Assembly (NCBI RefSeq): GCF_008065135.1
Contig: NZ_CP042914.1
Coordinates: 1,426,001 to 1,490,000 of the forward strand
Origin: Roseimaritima ulvae
GTDB taxonomy: Bacteria > Planctomycetota > Planctomycetia > Pirellulales > Pirellulaceae
Direction of reading: 5' to 3'
Length of the DNA: 64,000 nucleotides
A model generated the notes under the pieces. The model searched no databases, was not told where the DNA came from, and saw only the letters and a list, made by a program, of their open reading frames with translations. A program made the translations under genes and the position numbers. Positions 24,687 to 34,188 of the stretch are shown here, piece after piece; within the stretch, counting starts at the first letter, position 1; each line of letters opens with the position of its first letter.

Positions 24687-25976
24687 TCAACCATCCCGCC
24701 CCAGCGGCTCCGCAGGCGTTATCCGCCAGAACAACACTGCGGCGACCAGTCCCACAAACGCGCATAGCGCGAGCATGGCAAATAGCAGTTGATGCCCCAG
24801 CTCGCCCGGCCAACGATCCAGCAGCACGCCCATCAGTGGTCCCATGAAGACGTCGGGTGTGTAACCGACGACGGACACGATGCCCACTGCGCTACCGGTA
24901 TCGCCAAACGGCACTCGTCCCGCTTCCATCATTGCGTAATACAAGCCACGCAGGGCAAACACCGCACCGCTGGTCGCGATCAAGGTGGCAAAGAAGAAGA
25001 GCGTCATTCCGGGGCGAAACACTCCGGCGGCCACCACGACGCTGCCGATCCCGAACACCAACAGACTCAGCGTCGTCATCCGAGCGACCCCAAAACGATC
25101 GCCCAAGATCCCCGCCGCAACCGCCGCAAAGGGCCGCACCCACATCGACAACGTGCCGACGCGGGCCGCTTGGACTTCGTCGAACCGCAGGACTTCGTGC
25201 GCATACAACGATACATCGTCCAGCCCCTTGTAACCGACGTAGGCACAGACCACCACGATGGTTTGCAGCCACACCGTGGGCATCCGCAGCACACGCAGGA
25301 TGCCGCCGGGCCGATAGAGCTGCTGCGGTTCGTCGAGTGCCGGCGTCAACCGCGGCAGCGCGAACCACACCAGCACGGCGGCTGCCAAGGTAATGCCGGA
25401 AAATAGAAACACGACCTGCCGCAGGGCAGCGGTCTGTTGGTCCAGCGTCGCGGTTTGGACGTCGCTGGGCATAAACACCGCAAACAGGGCCACGGCCCCG
25501 CTGCCAATCGCGGCCGCCACCAGTCCCCGGCCTCCATCGAGTATCCCGAATGCTCGGCCCGGCAGCTGAGCCCCACCCCAGGCGCGGGTGGCGCGGATCA
25601 ACGGCGCCCAAAACAATAAAATCGTGGTCACACCCCAAAAACCGTATAGCACCTTCAAAGCCGCCAGAGACGGGATCGTCGCCAAGGCCAGCCCGCCGAT
25701 CGCAGTCGCCACCAGGGCGACCACCATCAGTTTGCGAGCGGCAAAACGATCCGCCAACGGCCCGCCCGGAAAGTACGCCCACATGGCCATTACGCCGTAC
25801 ACCGAAAAGGCAATCCCCAATTGCAGGTTGTTCAGCCCAAAAACTTCCAGCAGCGTAGGGCGAAAGATTCTCGGCAACACAAAGGGCAGAAAGAAGATGG
25901 CTTCGCCAGCAACAATCAGGGCCAGCATCGCGACCATGCGGCTCAGGGGCGATAATTCTCGATGGCTGTCGTGCAT
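24687..25976 (-). CDS. MFS transporter
   Basis: A 429-residue integral membrane protein with about twelve hydrophobic segments and the MFS loop 2-3 signature YFPGGPLADRFAARKLMVV. The second half repeats the pattern with GILGDRFGVARM. The substrate is not evident; the sequence resembles sugar/organic-anion type MFS proteins. ATG 25976 gives a short cytoplasmic leader (MHDSHRELSPLSRM) before the first membrane helix. It is divergent from the DUF1080 gene at 26158, so both promoters must lie in 25977-26157. Confidence 0.9.
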   Translation of the reverse strand: MHDSHRELSPLSRMVAMLALIVAGEAIFFLPFVLPRIFRPTLLEVFGLNNLQLGIAFSVYGVMAMWAYFPGGPLADRFAARKLMVVALVATAIGGLALATIPSLAALKVLYGFWGVTTILLFWAPLIRATRAWGGAQLPGRAFGILDGGRGLVAAAIGSGAVALFAVFMPSDVQTATLDQQTAALRQVVFLFSGITLAAAVLVWFALPRLTPALDEPQQLYRPGGILRVLRMPTVWLQTIVVVCAYVGYKGLDDVSLYAHEVLRFDEVQAARVGTLSMWVRPFAAVAAGILGDRFGVARMTTLSLLVFGIGSVVVAAGVFRPGMTLFFFATLIATSGAVFALRGLYYAMMEAGRVPFGDTGSAVGIVSVVGYTPDVFMGPLMGVLLDRWPGELGHQLLFAMLALCAFVGLVAAVLFWRITPAEPLGRDG

Positions 25977-26157
25977 ACGCAGGGCCGGAAGATGTCAACG
26001 ATTTAGAGCGTTCACCATGGGGCTCCGAGCGGCCGCTGTCAATCCGCGGTCGCTCTGCCGTTCGCACCGTCGCCGAAGCTTGCCTGCGGCCCCCCAGGGT
26101 TGGCTAAACTAAAGGCCCGCACATTCGCCCCTCCAGCTACAGGCACGCCGACGATCC

Positions 26158-26970
26158 ATGAACGCTCGCACCGCAACGCACTCCTACCGTTCGACGCCCG
26201 GCCTCCGACGCTGCTTTCTTCTGTTCAGCTTGACCGCAGCCATCGCCATCGTCGCTGCCGGCCCCGCGGCTGCTGAAGACGCTTCGCCCGCGTCGCCGTC
26301 CACGCTCGGCATGGCTCCGCCGGAAGCAGCCGTAGTGCTGTTTGACGGCACAAACTTTGATGCCTGGCAGCCGTTTTCGTGGCAGTGGATCAACCCACGA
26401 AACGACCAGCCGGCCGTGCAGTGGAAACTGGTGGATGGCGACGCGATGCAGATCGCCTTTGAATTCGAGGGCCGGCGCCAAAAGCAGTTCCTGTGCACCA
26501 AGCAGCGTTTTGGCGACTACCGATTGCACCTGGAATTCCAGTTGCCCGAAGACGGCAGTTCGGGCAATAGCGGTCTGTTTTTCGGTCCGCTGTATGAACT
26601 GCAGATTTTGAACAGCGGCCAGAAACAACAAGCCGGTTTAGGCGACTGCGGCGCGATCTACCAAATCCGTGCACCCGACGTGAACGCTGCCTTGGAGCCG
26701 GGGCGGTGGCAGACCATCGACCTGGAATACCAAGCGGCAAAAATCGGGGCGAACGGGTTCATGACGGAAAAAGGAGCGGCCCGCGTCACGGTCCAGCTGA
26801 ACGGACAATTGATCCACGACGACGTCCGGCTATCGCTGCGACGCAATAAATACGCCGCCTTCCCCGAAGAGTCAACGTCGCCAATCGTCCTGCAAGAGCA
26901 TGGCTCGCCGGTCAAATTCCGAAACATCTGGCTAGTGGAAAAAGCACCCCAAGACGCACCCGCCAAGTAG
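26158..26970 (+). CDS. Secreted DUF1080 (3-keto-disaccharide hydrolase-type) protein
   Basis: A 270-residue protein with signal peptide LLFSLTAAIAIVAAGPAAAE and the DUF1080 core: VVLFDGTNFDAWQPF, KQRFGDYRLHLEFQLPEDGS, SGNSGLFFGPLYELQIL, GRWQTIDLEY and VTVQLNGQLIHDDV. The family has a concanavalin-like fold, and members hydrolyse 3-keto-glycosides or bind glycans. It is expected in the periplasm or at the surface. It stands alone on the plus strand. Confidence 0.88.
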   Translation: MNARTATHSYRSTPGLRRCFLLFSLTAAIAIVAAGPAAAEDASPASPSTLGMAPPEAAVVLFDGTNFDAWQPFSWQWINPRNDQPAVQWKLVDGDAMQIAFEFEGRRQKQFLCTKQRFGDYRLHLEFQLPEDGSSGNSGLFFGPLYELQILNSGQKQQAGLGDCGAIYQIRAPDVNAALEPGRWQTIDLEYQAAKIGANGFMTEKGAARVTVQLNGQLIHDDVRLSLRRNKYAAFPEESTSPIVLQEHGSPVKFRNIWLVEKAPQDAPAK

Positions 26971-27300
26971 TATGACAGCTGAAACGCGGAGCCAGACCTT
27001 TACTGCTTGTGGAAATCGAATCGCGGGTATCGGGGCTTGCCGGCCCCGTCAAGAGTTATGCCGGGCCTATTGCGTCTAGTGCTGCGTCATCACTTGATCT
27101 TACGGGCTGGATGTAACCGAGCGTCGCCAGACTTTGGACCTCTTGGCCGCTCCGATCCAATCTCTGGCGATCTGCCTGTTCAACGAGGCCTCCCCGCTCG
27201 TTCCTCGCGACCCTCACGGGGGGCGGTGCAATACTGCTAAACAGGCCGCTCAATTCGCGAAGCGTCAACCGCTATGGGACGCCAGATAAATTACTGACGG
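26971..27300. other. Intergenic stretch with decayed repeat fragments
   Basis: No gene seen. Around 27225-27245 there is TGCAATACTGCTAAACAGGC, a degraded match to the MITE end motif found at 3807-3827 and 9386-9401, preceded by CGGGGGGCGG. The rest has no clear structure. Confidence 0.4.
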
Positions 27301-27440
27301 ATTCACTTCACTCTCCCTATGGGAGAGTCGAGCGTCAGCGAGGAGAGGGCGACCGCGCCGCCGCAAAAAACATAAAAAACTCCCCTCGCTAAGGCTCGAC
27401 CCTCCTTGAAAAGGAGGGTGAAGAAAGAGGCCCCAAGGTC
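27301..27440. repeat. Repeat family B, apparently uninterrupted copy
   Basis: It starts with the hairpin CTCTCCCTATGGGAGAG (27311-27327). A long imperfect inverted repeat follows: GTCGAGCGTCAGCGAGGAG (27327-27345) versus CTCCCCTCGCTAAGGCTCGA (27380-27399), separated by an A-rich loop. It ends with a perfect stem CCCTCCTT/AAGGAGGG (27400-27418) and GAAGAAAGAGGCCCC. It sits just beyond the 3' end of the minus-strand gene at 27470 and could help end its transcript. Confidence 0.8.
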
Positions 27441-27469
27441 CAATCCTGCAGTAACACAATTGACGTCCT

Positions 27470-30400
27470 TTAGCGGTAGTCGAACTGGACGCTGGCTGTG
27501 GTGGCGGTGTCGCTGATCGCTCGGATCCAACAGGCCGAGAATCCGGCGGGGAATTGGTGGGTTTGCGGCGAGCCGGGCGGCAGCGAAAAGCTGTCGTAGT
27601 CCAGCCAGCGGCCGGTTCCGTCGATGTCGATCTGCAGCGTGATCGTTGCCGCCTCCGCGCCGCGATGCTCGAGCGTGACCGTCTTTTCGTCGTAGCCTTT
27701 CATCAGGTATGGATCCGACGGCTTGCCCGCTTCGACCTTGCTGTTCCGCCAGGGCCCGCCGCGGCCCACCGGCTTGCCCAGTTTCCAGAGGTCGTCGATG
27801 CCGCCGAACCACAGCGCCATGTTGTGCTGGTCGTCGCGGAACACGTGGCCATCGGCGACGGCGTCGGGACGCACACCGGTCAACACCAACAGTCCGTTCC
27901 AGGAACAAAAGTCCGTGATCTGCTTGCGGTGGCTGGACACCGGACGCAGCAAGTTCCAGGCTGGGGGCGCTCCATTGGTGACCAATGGGATTTCGTAAAA
28001 CGTGCCGTGAATGTTCGCCAAATGACGCTCCGACTGGACCTCTCGCGACGCTCGCGGCCAGCCCGACGCAAACGCTTGATCGAAAGCCGCGTCGCCCTTG
28101 GGCAACCGCAAACGCTGGCCACGATGCGTCAGCACCACCGAGGCTTCGTCGACGGTGAACTCCGGTTCAACGTGTAGTAATTCGGCGAGCTCCGCGTCGT
28201 CGGCAACCGGTTCGAAGCGGAAGTCGGCTTTGTTGAATTCAAAGCTTCGCTGCGGGCCGGCCAGCACGCGCAGATTGCGATTGCGTTTGGCCGGGTACAA
28301 CAAACCGCCAAGTGCCTGCTCATCGACTTCGGCCAGTCCCGCGAACAGGGCTTGGTGTTCCGCAGAGTCACCGTCGATGAAGCGGCTGGTGGTTTGGTGC
28401 AGCATGGCGGTGGCCACACAGTCGCGGTCGGTGACCAGCCGCAGCCACTGGGCGTTCAGGTCGGCGGGCAGTTGCTTGGCGATCGAATCGCCCACGGCCA
28501 ACTCGATGGTTTCCAGGTCCGTCCAGGTCCCGTTGCCCGCCGAGTCGACTTGCAGCTTGACACGCACCAACGTCTCGGCGTTGGCGGTCTCGGCGGAGAA
28601 TCGCAGCGGCGACATCACCACGGCTTTGCCCAGCGGTTGGATCCCGCCAGCCACACCGTCGTCAGTGCCTTTTCCGTCTATACCGTCCTTATGGTCCCCT
28701 GCCACGCCGGCAAATTTAATAAAGGCCAGGTGCGGCATCCCAAAGGCTCCCTTGCCGTGTTCGTCCGAATTGCCCGGTATCGAAACTGTGCCGGCGGGGA
28801 AGTGGCGAACGTAGACCACGTCGGGAACCTGTTTGCTCCAGCGAACGGTCAGCTCGGTTGGTTGCCACTCAGGCGGTAGCGGTGATGCGCCCCGGCCATC
28901 GGCGGCCAGGTAAACCGCGGCCGGTTGGTCGAGCGTGAAGTCGAAACCGGCGGCCGGTTCGCGCCAGTTCCCACGAGCCGTTGAAATGCGTGGCAACGTG
29001 GCGAGTTCGTCCGAGACGTCGATGATTGGCAAGCGATCGGCGGTCCGCAGGGTTTGGTCGGAGACCGGTTTGATGCGACCGATCGCCAGGTGCACGATGC
29101 GGTGATCAAAGCCTGCGATCAGGAAGGGATCCGAGGGCGTATCGGCTTTGACCAGATCGTCGATCCAGGGTCCGCCGTAGCCGCTGGCCGGTCCCCAGTT
29201 GGACAGGTCGTCGAAGCTGCCGAACCAGAGGTTGCTTTGCGGCTGTCCGGCTAGCGGATTGCCTTGAATGCTGGTTTCGTCGCTGGCCAGCACCAGCCGT
29301 CCGTTCCAGTCGCAGAAATCGGGGACGTACCGCAGGTGGCTGCCGATCGGCCGGATGCCGGCGGAGTTGCGGCTGGAAAAGCTGGGCGGGAATTCAAAAA
29401 ACATGCCGTGCATATCCATCATCCAGCGTCCGTCGGTGATCTGGCGAATTCGCGGCCACTCGGTGTACCAGCCGTGTTGGGCGTCGTTGCAGTAAGCGGC
29501 TTTGGGCAGCAGATAGGTATGCCAGGTTCCCTGGTCGAGCACTTTCAAGCGAACGCTGCGGCGGTCCCAGCCCATCGTCCACAGCGGATCGTCTCCATCG
29601 CTGCCGCCGGTGATGCCTTGGGGTCCGGTGACTTCGGTGAACTGCCGCCGTTCGACGATTCGCCAATCGGTTCCGTCGAATTCCGCCAACACGCCGCGTT
29701 CCTCCGGCGTTTTCGCTTCGCCGCCAACCAACACGTCTCGATAGTCTCCGACGTGCAGTTCTCCGTTGTTGGAAATCACTAACCGGCCCTGCGAGGTGTA
29801 TCCGCCTTTGCTGTGCCAACCGGGCACGGGCTTTTTAAACAGCCGCTTGACCGCCAGGGTATGCACGTTGGCTTCCCAGATCGAACCTTCCATATCGATG
29901 TAGTAGACCAAGTTTTCTGGCTCGCTCAGATGGCGTGCGATGGCGGTGACGCGGATCGGCATGTCTTCCGGTTGGATGGTTCGTACGTTTCCCTCGGCGT
30001 CGACCAAGTGATGCCCGATCAACAGCTGGTTGGATTCGCGGTGAATCATTCGCCCGGCCGGGGTACCGCCAACGCTTTCCGGATGAATCGTCAGTGGCTT
30101 AGTCAGATCGGGATCGACCGAATACAGTTTGTGCTCACTGCCGCGAGGCATGTGCGGCGCGTAGTTGACCATCCACAGCTTGCCGGCCCACGGCACAATG
30201 GCTCCGATCCCACACTCGTTGTGCCCGCCTTTGTAGTGCGCACCGTTCTGGCTGTAGACACCGTAGGTCGTCAGATGCGGATAGACGCCGCTGATGAACA
30301 GGTCGGTTCGAGGTGTGGGCGGCGGCGTTGCCGGGATCGCCGGGGAGGCGGCGGGCGACTTGGGTTGCGGAGAGTTCGTCTGCTGCGGTTCGGCAGCGAC

Positions 30401-30505
30401 GGCCTGGGGCAGGGTCCAAGACAAGATGCAGAAGGAGATTAAAAACGTTCGCAACGGACCGCTGCGATGGGGGCCAGAAAGAATCATTCCCGGTGTAATT
30501 TGCAT
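27470..30505 (-). CDS. Large secreted protein with internal duplication, unknown function
   Basis: About 1011 residues. The N-terminus (TFLISFCILSWTLPQAVAAE) is a signal peptide followed by a Pro/Gln/Ser linker, then PRTDLFISGVYPHLTTYGVY and propeller-like strands. Two regions repeat each other: SHLRYVPDFCDWNGRLVLAS with NLWFGSFDDLSNWG and GGPWIDDLVKADTPSDPFL (about residues 385-460), and SHRKQITDFCSWNGLLVLTG with ALWFGGIDDLWKLG and GGPWRNSKVEAGKPSDPYL (about 850-930). Each is followed by a beta-rich segment. I recognise no enzyme motif. The start is uncertain: ATG 30505 or ATG 30487, both before the signal peptide. It is divergent from the sulfatase. Confidence 0.7.
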   Translation of the reverse strand: MQITPGMILSGPHRSGPLRTFLISFCILSWTLPQAVAAEPQQTNSPQPKSPAASPAIPATPPPTPRTDLFISGVYPHLTTYGVYSQNGAHYKGGHNECGIGAIVPWAGKLWMVNYAPHMPRGSEHKLYSVDPDLTKPLTIHPESVGGTPAGRMIHRESNQLLIGHHLVDAEGNVRTIQPEDMPIRVTAIARHLSEPENLVYYIDMEGSIWEANVHTLAVKRLFKKPVPGWHSKGGYTSQGRLVISNNGELHVGDYRDVLVGGEAKTPEERGVLAEFDGTDWRIVERRQFTEVTGPQGITGGSDGDDPLWTMGWDRRSVRLKVLDQGTWHTYLLPKAAYCNDAQHGWYTEWPRIRQITDGRWMMDMHGMFFEFPPSFSSRNSAGIRPIGSHLRYVPDFCDWNGRLVLASDETSIQGNPLAGQPQSNLWFGSFDDLSNWGPASGYGGPWIDDLVKADTPSDPFLIAGFDHRIVHLAIGRIKPVSDQTLRTADRLPIIDVSDELATLPRISTARGNWREPAAGFDFTLDQPAAVYLAADGRGASPLPPEWQPTELTVRWSKQVPDVVYVRHFPAGTVSIPGNSDEHGKGAFGMPHLAFIKFAGVAGDHKDGIDGKGTDDGVAGGIQPLGKAVVMSPLRFSAETANAETLVRVKLQVDSAGNGTWTDLETIELAVGDSIAKQLPADLNAQWLRLVTDRDCVATAMLHQTTSRFIDGDSAEHQALFAGLAEVDEQALGGLLYPAKRNRNLRVLAGPQRSFEFNKADFRFEPVADDAELAELLHVEPEFTVDEASVVLTHRGQRLRLPKGDAAFDQAFASGWPRASREVQSERHLANIHGTFYEIPLVTNGAPPAWNLLRPVSSHRKQITDFCSWNGLLVLTGVRPDAVADGHVFRDDQHNMALWFGGIDDLWKLGKPVGRGGPWRNSKVEAGKPSDPYLMKGYDEKTVTLEHRGAEAATITLQIDIDGTGRWLDYDSFSLPPGSPQTHQFPAGFSACWIRAISDTATTASVQFDYR

Positions 30506-30756
30506 TTTAAAGCTCAAAGGAGGGGTCGGCTCGGATGCCCGCCGCGATGTTGGCTGGAACGGCGCGGCCCCATTGTCATCCAAACCGGCGTCGGTGTCCA
30601 AAGCCGGGGGGGGTACTTTAATCGGCGTCAGCCTGTGCCGCTGTAGGATGCGTCTGATAAACCGTTGCCATGCCGGAGCGGGGCAGCTACTTTGGTCAGG
30701 CGCTTCGCAGGGCGATCGTTCGCCCGCCGTATTTTCAATCGCTATAGGTGACATTC

Positions 30757-32058
30757 ATGAAGCCCATCGTTCCGATCCTCCTACTCGTTCTGCTGCATGC
30801 CGGCTCCCTGCACGCGCAGCGGGAATCGTTTGGGGAACCGCTCGGCGATGAGACTCCTAACATTCTGCTGTTATTTGCCGACGATCTTGGTTACGAAACA
30901 CTGGGCTGTTATGGCGGCAAAGATTTTCAGACCCCGCATCTGGACCGTTTGGCCGGCGACGGCATGCGTTTCACTCGCGCCTATACGAGTCCTGTGTGTA
31001 CGCCGTCGCGGATGAGTCTTTACACGGGCACGTATGCCGCGCGGCACGGTTACTACAACGTCTTGCCGGTGCACTTGGGCACCAAGAAGGCGGTGGATTT
31101 TCGGCTGCGGTTTACGACCTTCCCGCAGTTGCTGAGAGCTGCCGGCTATGCCACTTCGGTGACGGGCAAGTGGCAACTGGCGGCTTTGGAGTTTCATCCG
31201 CAGCATTGCCGCGATGCCGGATTCGATTCCTGGTGTGTGTGGCAGATCTGGCGCGAGGGAGCGAAGACGACGCGGTATTGGAACCCGTGCCTGAACCACG
31301 ACGGTCGAATTCGCGACGACATCGGCGAGCGATTCGGGCCGGACGTGTTGGCCGATTACGTGATCGATCAGATGAAGTCCGCCGTCGCGGCCGGGCGTCC
31401 GTTTTACATTCACCACAACATGATGTTGCCGCACGTGCCGATCGTCGACACGCCGGCCGAACGCAGCAGCGGCCGCGCGGCCAGTTTGGGCGGTATGATC
31501 CACTATATGGATGCGCTATGCGGTCGCTTGATCGCTGCCGTGGATGAGCTGGGCGTTGGCGATCGCACGTACATTATTTTTATGGGCGACAACGGCACCG
31601 ATTCGCGAGCCACTCGGCACACCCGCGCAGGTGCGGTGTCGGGCGGTAAACGCGACTTGAACGACGCCGGCACACACATCCCACTGATCGTACGGCGTCC
31701 CGGCACGGTGGCGGCGGGAACGGTTTGCCAAGACTTGATCGACATGGCCGACTGGTTCCCCACCTTCTGCGATCTGGCGGGCGTCACGGTGCCGGCGGAC
31801 GTCGAACTGGATGGCGTCTCCTTCGCCAGTCGGCTCAGCGGCGGCGAGGCTTCGCCACGGCAATGGGTGACTGCAGGCATCCGCAACGAACGGAGCGTGT
31901 TCGACGGGCAGTGGCGTGTCCGCACCGGCACAGACCGAATCATCGACGCGCGCAAACTGCCGCAAGAGACGGTCTTAGAGCCGGTCCCCGCTGAAGCCGA
32001 ATCGCCGGTCAAGCAGCTGCGCTCGGTGCTCGCCGAGCAACAACGGCTGGGACGGTAA
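30757..32058 (+). CDS. Secreted sulfatase (arylsulfatase family)
   Basis: A 433-residue protein with signal peptide PIVPILLLVLLHAGSLHAQ and the sulfatase N-terminus NILLLFADDLGYETLGCYGG with metal-binding Asp pair. The formylglycine motif is SPVCTPSRMSLYTG, Cys near residue 80, as needed for maturation by a formylglycine-generating enzyme. Later motifs are GKWQLAALEFHP, HHNMMLPHVPIVDTPAE and IIFMGDNGTDS. It should cleave sulfate esters from polysaccharides or other organic sulfates in the periplasm. ATG 30757 is chosen; an in-frame GTG lies three codons upstream. Confidence 0.93.
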   Translation: MKPIVPILLLVLLHAGSLHAQRESFGEPLGDETPNILLLFADDLGYETLGCYGGKDFQTPHLDRLAGDGMRFTRAYTSPVCTPSRMSLYTGTYAARHGYYNVLPVHLGTKKAVDFRLRFTTFPQLLRAAGYATSVTGKWQLAALEFHPQHCRDAGFDSWCVWQIWREGAKTTRYWNPCLNHDGRIRDDIGERFGPDVLADYVIDQMKSAVAAGRPFYIHHNMMLPHVPIVDTPAERSSGRAASLGGMIHYMDALCGRLIAAVDELGVGDRTYIIFMGDNGTDSRATRHTRAGAVSGGKRDLNDAGTHIPLIVRRPGTVAAGTVCQDLIDMADWFPTFCDLAGVTVPADVELDGVSFASRLSGGEASPRQWVTAGIRNERSVFDGQWRVRTGTDRIIDARKLPQETVLEPVPAEAESPVKQLRSVLAEQQRLGR

Positions 32059-32532
32059 AGCAGGGCGAGCGAATTCCGGGCCCCCCTCCCCACGCAGCCC
32101 CTGCTAGCAACTCTAAGGCGCGGGGACTGTCCCCGCGCGGCCGTCCTGCTAGCGAGACCCCAAATGGGGACATGAACCATTCGCGGGTCCTGCTAGCAAT
32201 ACCAACGCGCGGTGACTGTCCCCGCGCAGCCCGGTCCGTTGAGCCTAATGGGGACATGAACCTTTATTTTCATGAACCTTTATTTTCAAATTGCTAGCAC
32301 TTCAAACTTGCTGGTTCATGTCCCCATTTGGGGAAATTGCTAGCGAATGGGGGCGGATGGTTCATGTCCCCATTTGGTGGTTGGGAGGCTGGGTAAGCTT
32401 GTGAGTAGCTAGGGGCTCTTGGGGAAACAGCCAAGAGCGGGCTGCGGAACGTCGAGCTAACCAATGGACGTTTTCCCTTCCGGGAAGGCGTTGTGCCCCA
32501 TGGACCTATGCTAGCAATTCAAGGCGAATCTC
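32059..32532. repeat. REP-like cluster punctuated by GCTAGC hexamers
   Basis: GCTAGC occurs at 32103, 32148, 32192, 32293, 32339 and 32510, and again at 32686 inside the next gene. Between them are GGGGACTGTCCCCGCGCG palindromes, AATGGGGACATGAACC on one strand and its complement GGTTCATGTCCCCATTTGG, twice, on the other. A 16-bp direct repeat (CATGAACCTTTATTTT, near 32256-32287) and a hairpin GCTCTTGG/CCAAGAGC (32415-32438) are also present. No coding frame is convincing. The promoter of the RND operon must lie at its right end. Confidence 0.75.
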
Positions 32533-34188
32533 TTGGCGGACGACAGACGTTTTACCGATCGCTCAGCTTGCGCCCCACTGCCCGCGGCCCGCCGTCGTTT
32601 CACCGGGAGCCCCAGCGTCCGCAAGCTGTTGCTTGCCACCGCTGGGGCGGCCGCCGCGATGCTGTGGGCGGTCGTGGCGGGTTGTGCTAGCAAAGGCCCC
32701 ATGCCTCGCTTGGCGACCGAGGACCTGCCGCCGATGTCCGCAAGCGGCGAGACGATCGCACCGGATCGTTGGTGGATTTCATTCGAAGACAGGGCGCTGG
32801 ATCGCGAAGTCAATTTGGCGCTGGGCGAAAACTTTGATCTGGCCGTGGCCCTGGGACGGCTTCGCGCCGCCCAAGCGGTGACGCGGATTGAAGCGTCCGA
32901 CTGGTGCTGGGACCTGGACGGCTTTGCCGATAGCGCGAGCGGCTACGGGCCGGGCCCGGACGCCACCCAGATGACCTTGGGCTTGGATGCCAGCTACCAG
33001 CTCGACCTGTGGGGGCAAATTCGTTCCCGCGTCGACGCCGAACGGTTCCGCGCCTCGGCCACCCGCGCCGATTACCAAGCCGTCGCGCTGTCGCTGTCCG
33101 GCCAAGTCGCTCGCACCTGGTACACGCTGATCGAAGCCCACGCCCAACTGAAACTGTTGGAAGAGCAGGTGGAGACCAACCGCCAAGGTTTGAAAGCCGT
33201 CGAACTGCGGTACAAGGAAGTCGGCGAAGGCGGCCCCAACGTGCTGCGACAAAAGCAACTGGTCCAGTCGACGCTGGAACAAATGGTCAGCGTGCGGGCC
33301 AGCATCGAAGTGCTCGAGCACCAACTGGCCGTGCTGACCGGTCAACCGCCTCAGACCGCTACCTATACCCCGGGCGATTCCCTGCCGGAACTGCCGCCCA
33401 CGCCATGGACCGGTTTGCCGGCCGAATTGCTCAACCGACGCCCGGACGTCCGCGCCGCTTTCCTGGCCCTTGCGGCGGCGGACCGCGATGTAGCAGCGGC
33501 GGTCAGCGATCAGTACCCGCGGTTGAACCTGAGGGCTTCGTTGGTCAACTCGGCTCAGAATCCTGAAACGCTTTTCAGAGTTTGGTTCTTTTCGCTCGGT
33601 GGACAGCTGATCGGACCAATCGTCGACGGGGGGCAGCGCCGGGCCGAGGTCGACCGCACCCGTGCCGTCGTTTGGCAACGCTTTAACGAATACCAGCAGA
33701 CGGTGTTCGTGGCCCTCCAGGAAGTCGAAGACGGGCTGGCTTTGGAACGCCGCCAGTTGGAGCGGATCGAATTGCTGGAAGCTCAGCTGGAAAGCGCGGA
33801 CTTGGCCTCACAGCAACTGCTGCAATATTTTATTACCGGCAATACCAGTTATTTAGACGTTCTTAGCACGGTGCAGTCCAAACAAAGCTTGCAACGGTCG
33901 ATCTTGTCTGCCAGATTGGACCTGATCTTGATCCGGATTTCGTTGTATTTGGCTTTGGCGGGTGATTTTGACACAACGCCATTGGGCAGTATGGAGTTGC
34001 TCTCTGACGCTTCGCAATTACCCTCGGGCATAGAAATCGATTTAGACGCCGGCGATGTGGAACCCCTCTCGCCGCCCCCTACCGGGATGCCCGTCGAGGC
34101 CTCTCCAGCACCTTCAGAATTGCCTTCACCAGCGGCGGCAGGAAACGCTACGGTGCAGCCTGCCCCAGAATTCCAACTAAATGAATGA
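32533..34188 (+). CDS. TolC/OprM-type outer-membrane efflux lipoprotein
   Basis: A 551-residue protein. A basic leader is followed by a hydrophobic segment and lipobox VVAGCASKG, so the mature protein should be lipidated at Cys (around residue 52). The OEP repeats follow: ASYQLDLWGQIRSRVDAERF, LSLSGQVARTWYTLIEAHAQ, LEHQLAVLTGQPP, LNRRPDVRAAFLALAAADRD and VFVALQEVEDGLALERRQ. The C-terminus is a Pro/Glu-rich tail not typical of OprM. It begins with TTG at 32533, the best start that keeps the whole signal peptide. First gene of an RND triad; it overlaps the adaptor gene by 8 bp. Confidence 0.9.
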   Translation: MADDRRFTDRSACAPLPAARRRFTGSPSVRKLLLATAGAAAAMLWAVVAGCASKGPMPRLATEDLPPMSASGETIAPDRWWISFEDRALDREVNLALGENFDLAVALGRLRAAQAVTRIEASDWCWDLDGFADSASGYGPGPDATQMTLGLDASYQLDLWGQIRSRVDAERFRASATRADYQAVALSLSGQVARTWYTLIEAHAQLKLLEEQVETNRQGLKAVELRYKEVGEGGPNVLRQKQLVQSTLEQMVSVRASIEVLEHQLAVLTGQPPQTATYTPGDSLPELPPTPWTGLPAELLNRRPDVRAAFLALAAADRDVAAAVSDQYPRLNLRASLVNSAQNPETLFRVWFFSLGGQLIGPIVDGGQRRAEVDRTRAVVWQRFNEYQQTVFVALQEVEDGLALERRQLERIELLEAQLESADLASQQLLQYFITGNTSYLDVLSTVQSKQSLQRSILSARLDLILIRISLYLALAGDFDTTPLGSMELLSDASQLPSGIEIDLDAGDVEPLSPPPTGMPVEASPAPSELPSPAAAGNATVQPAPEFQLNE

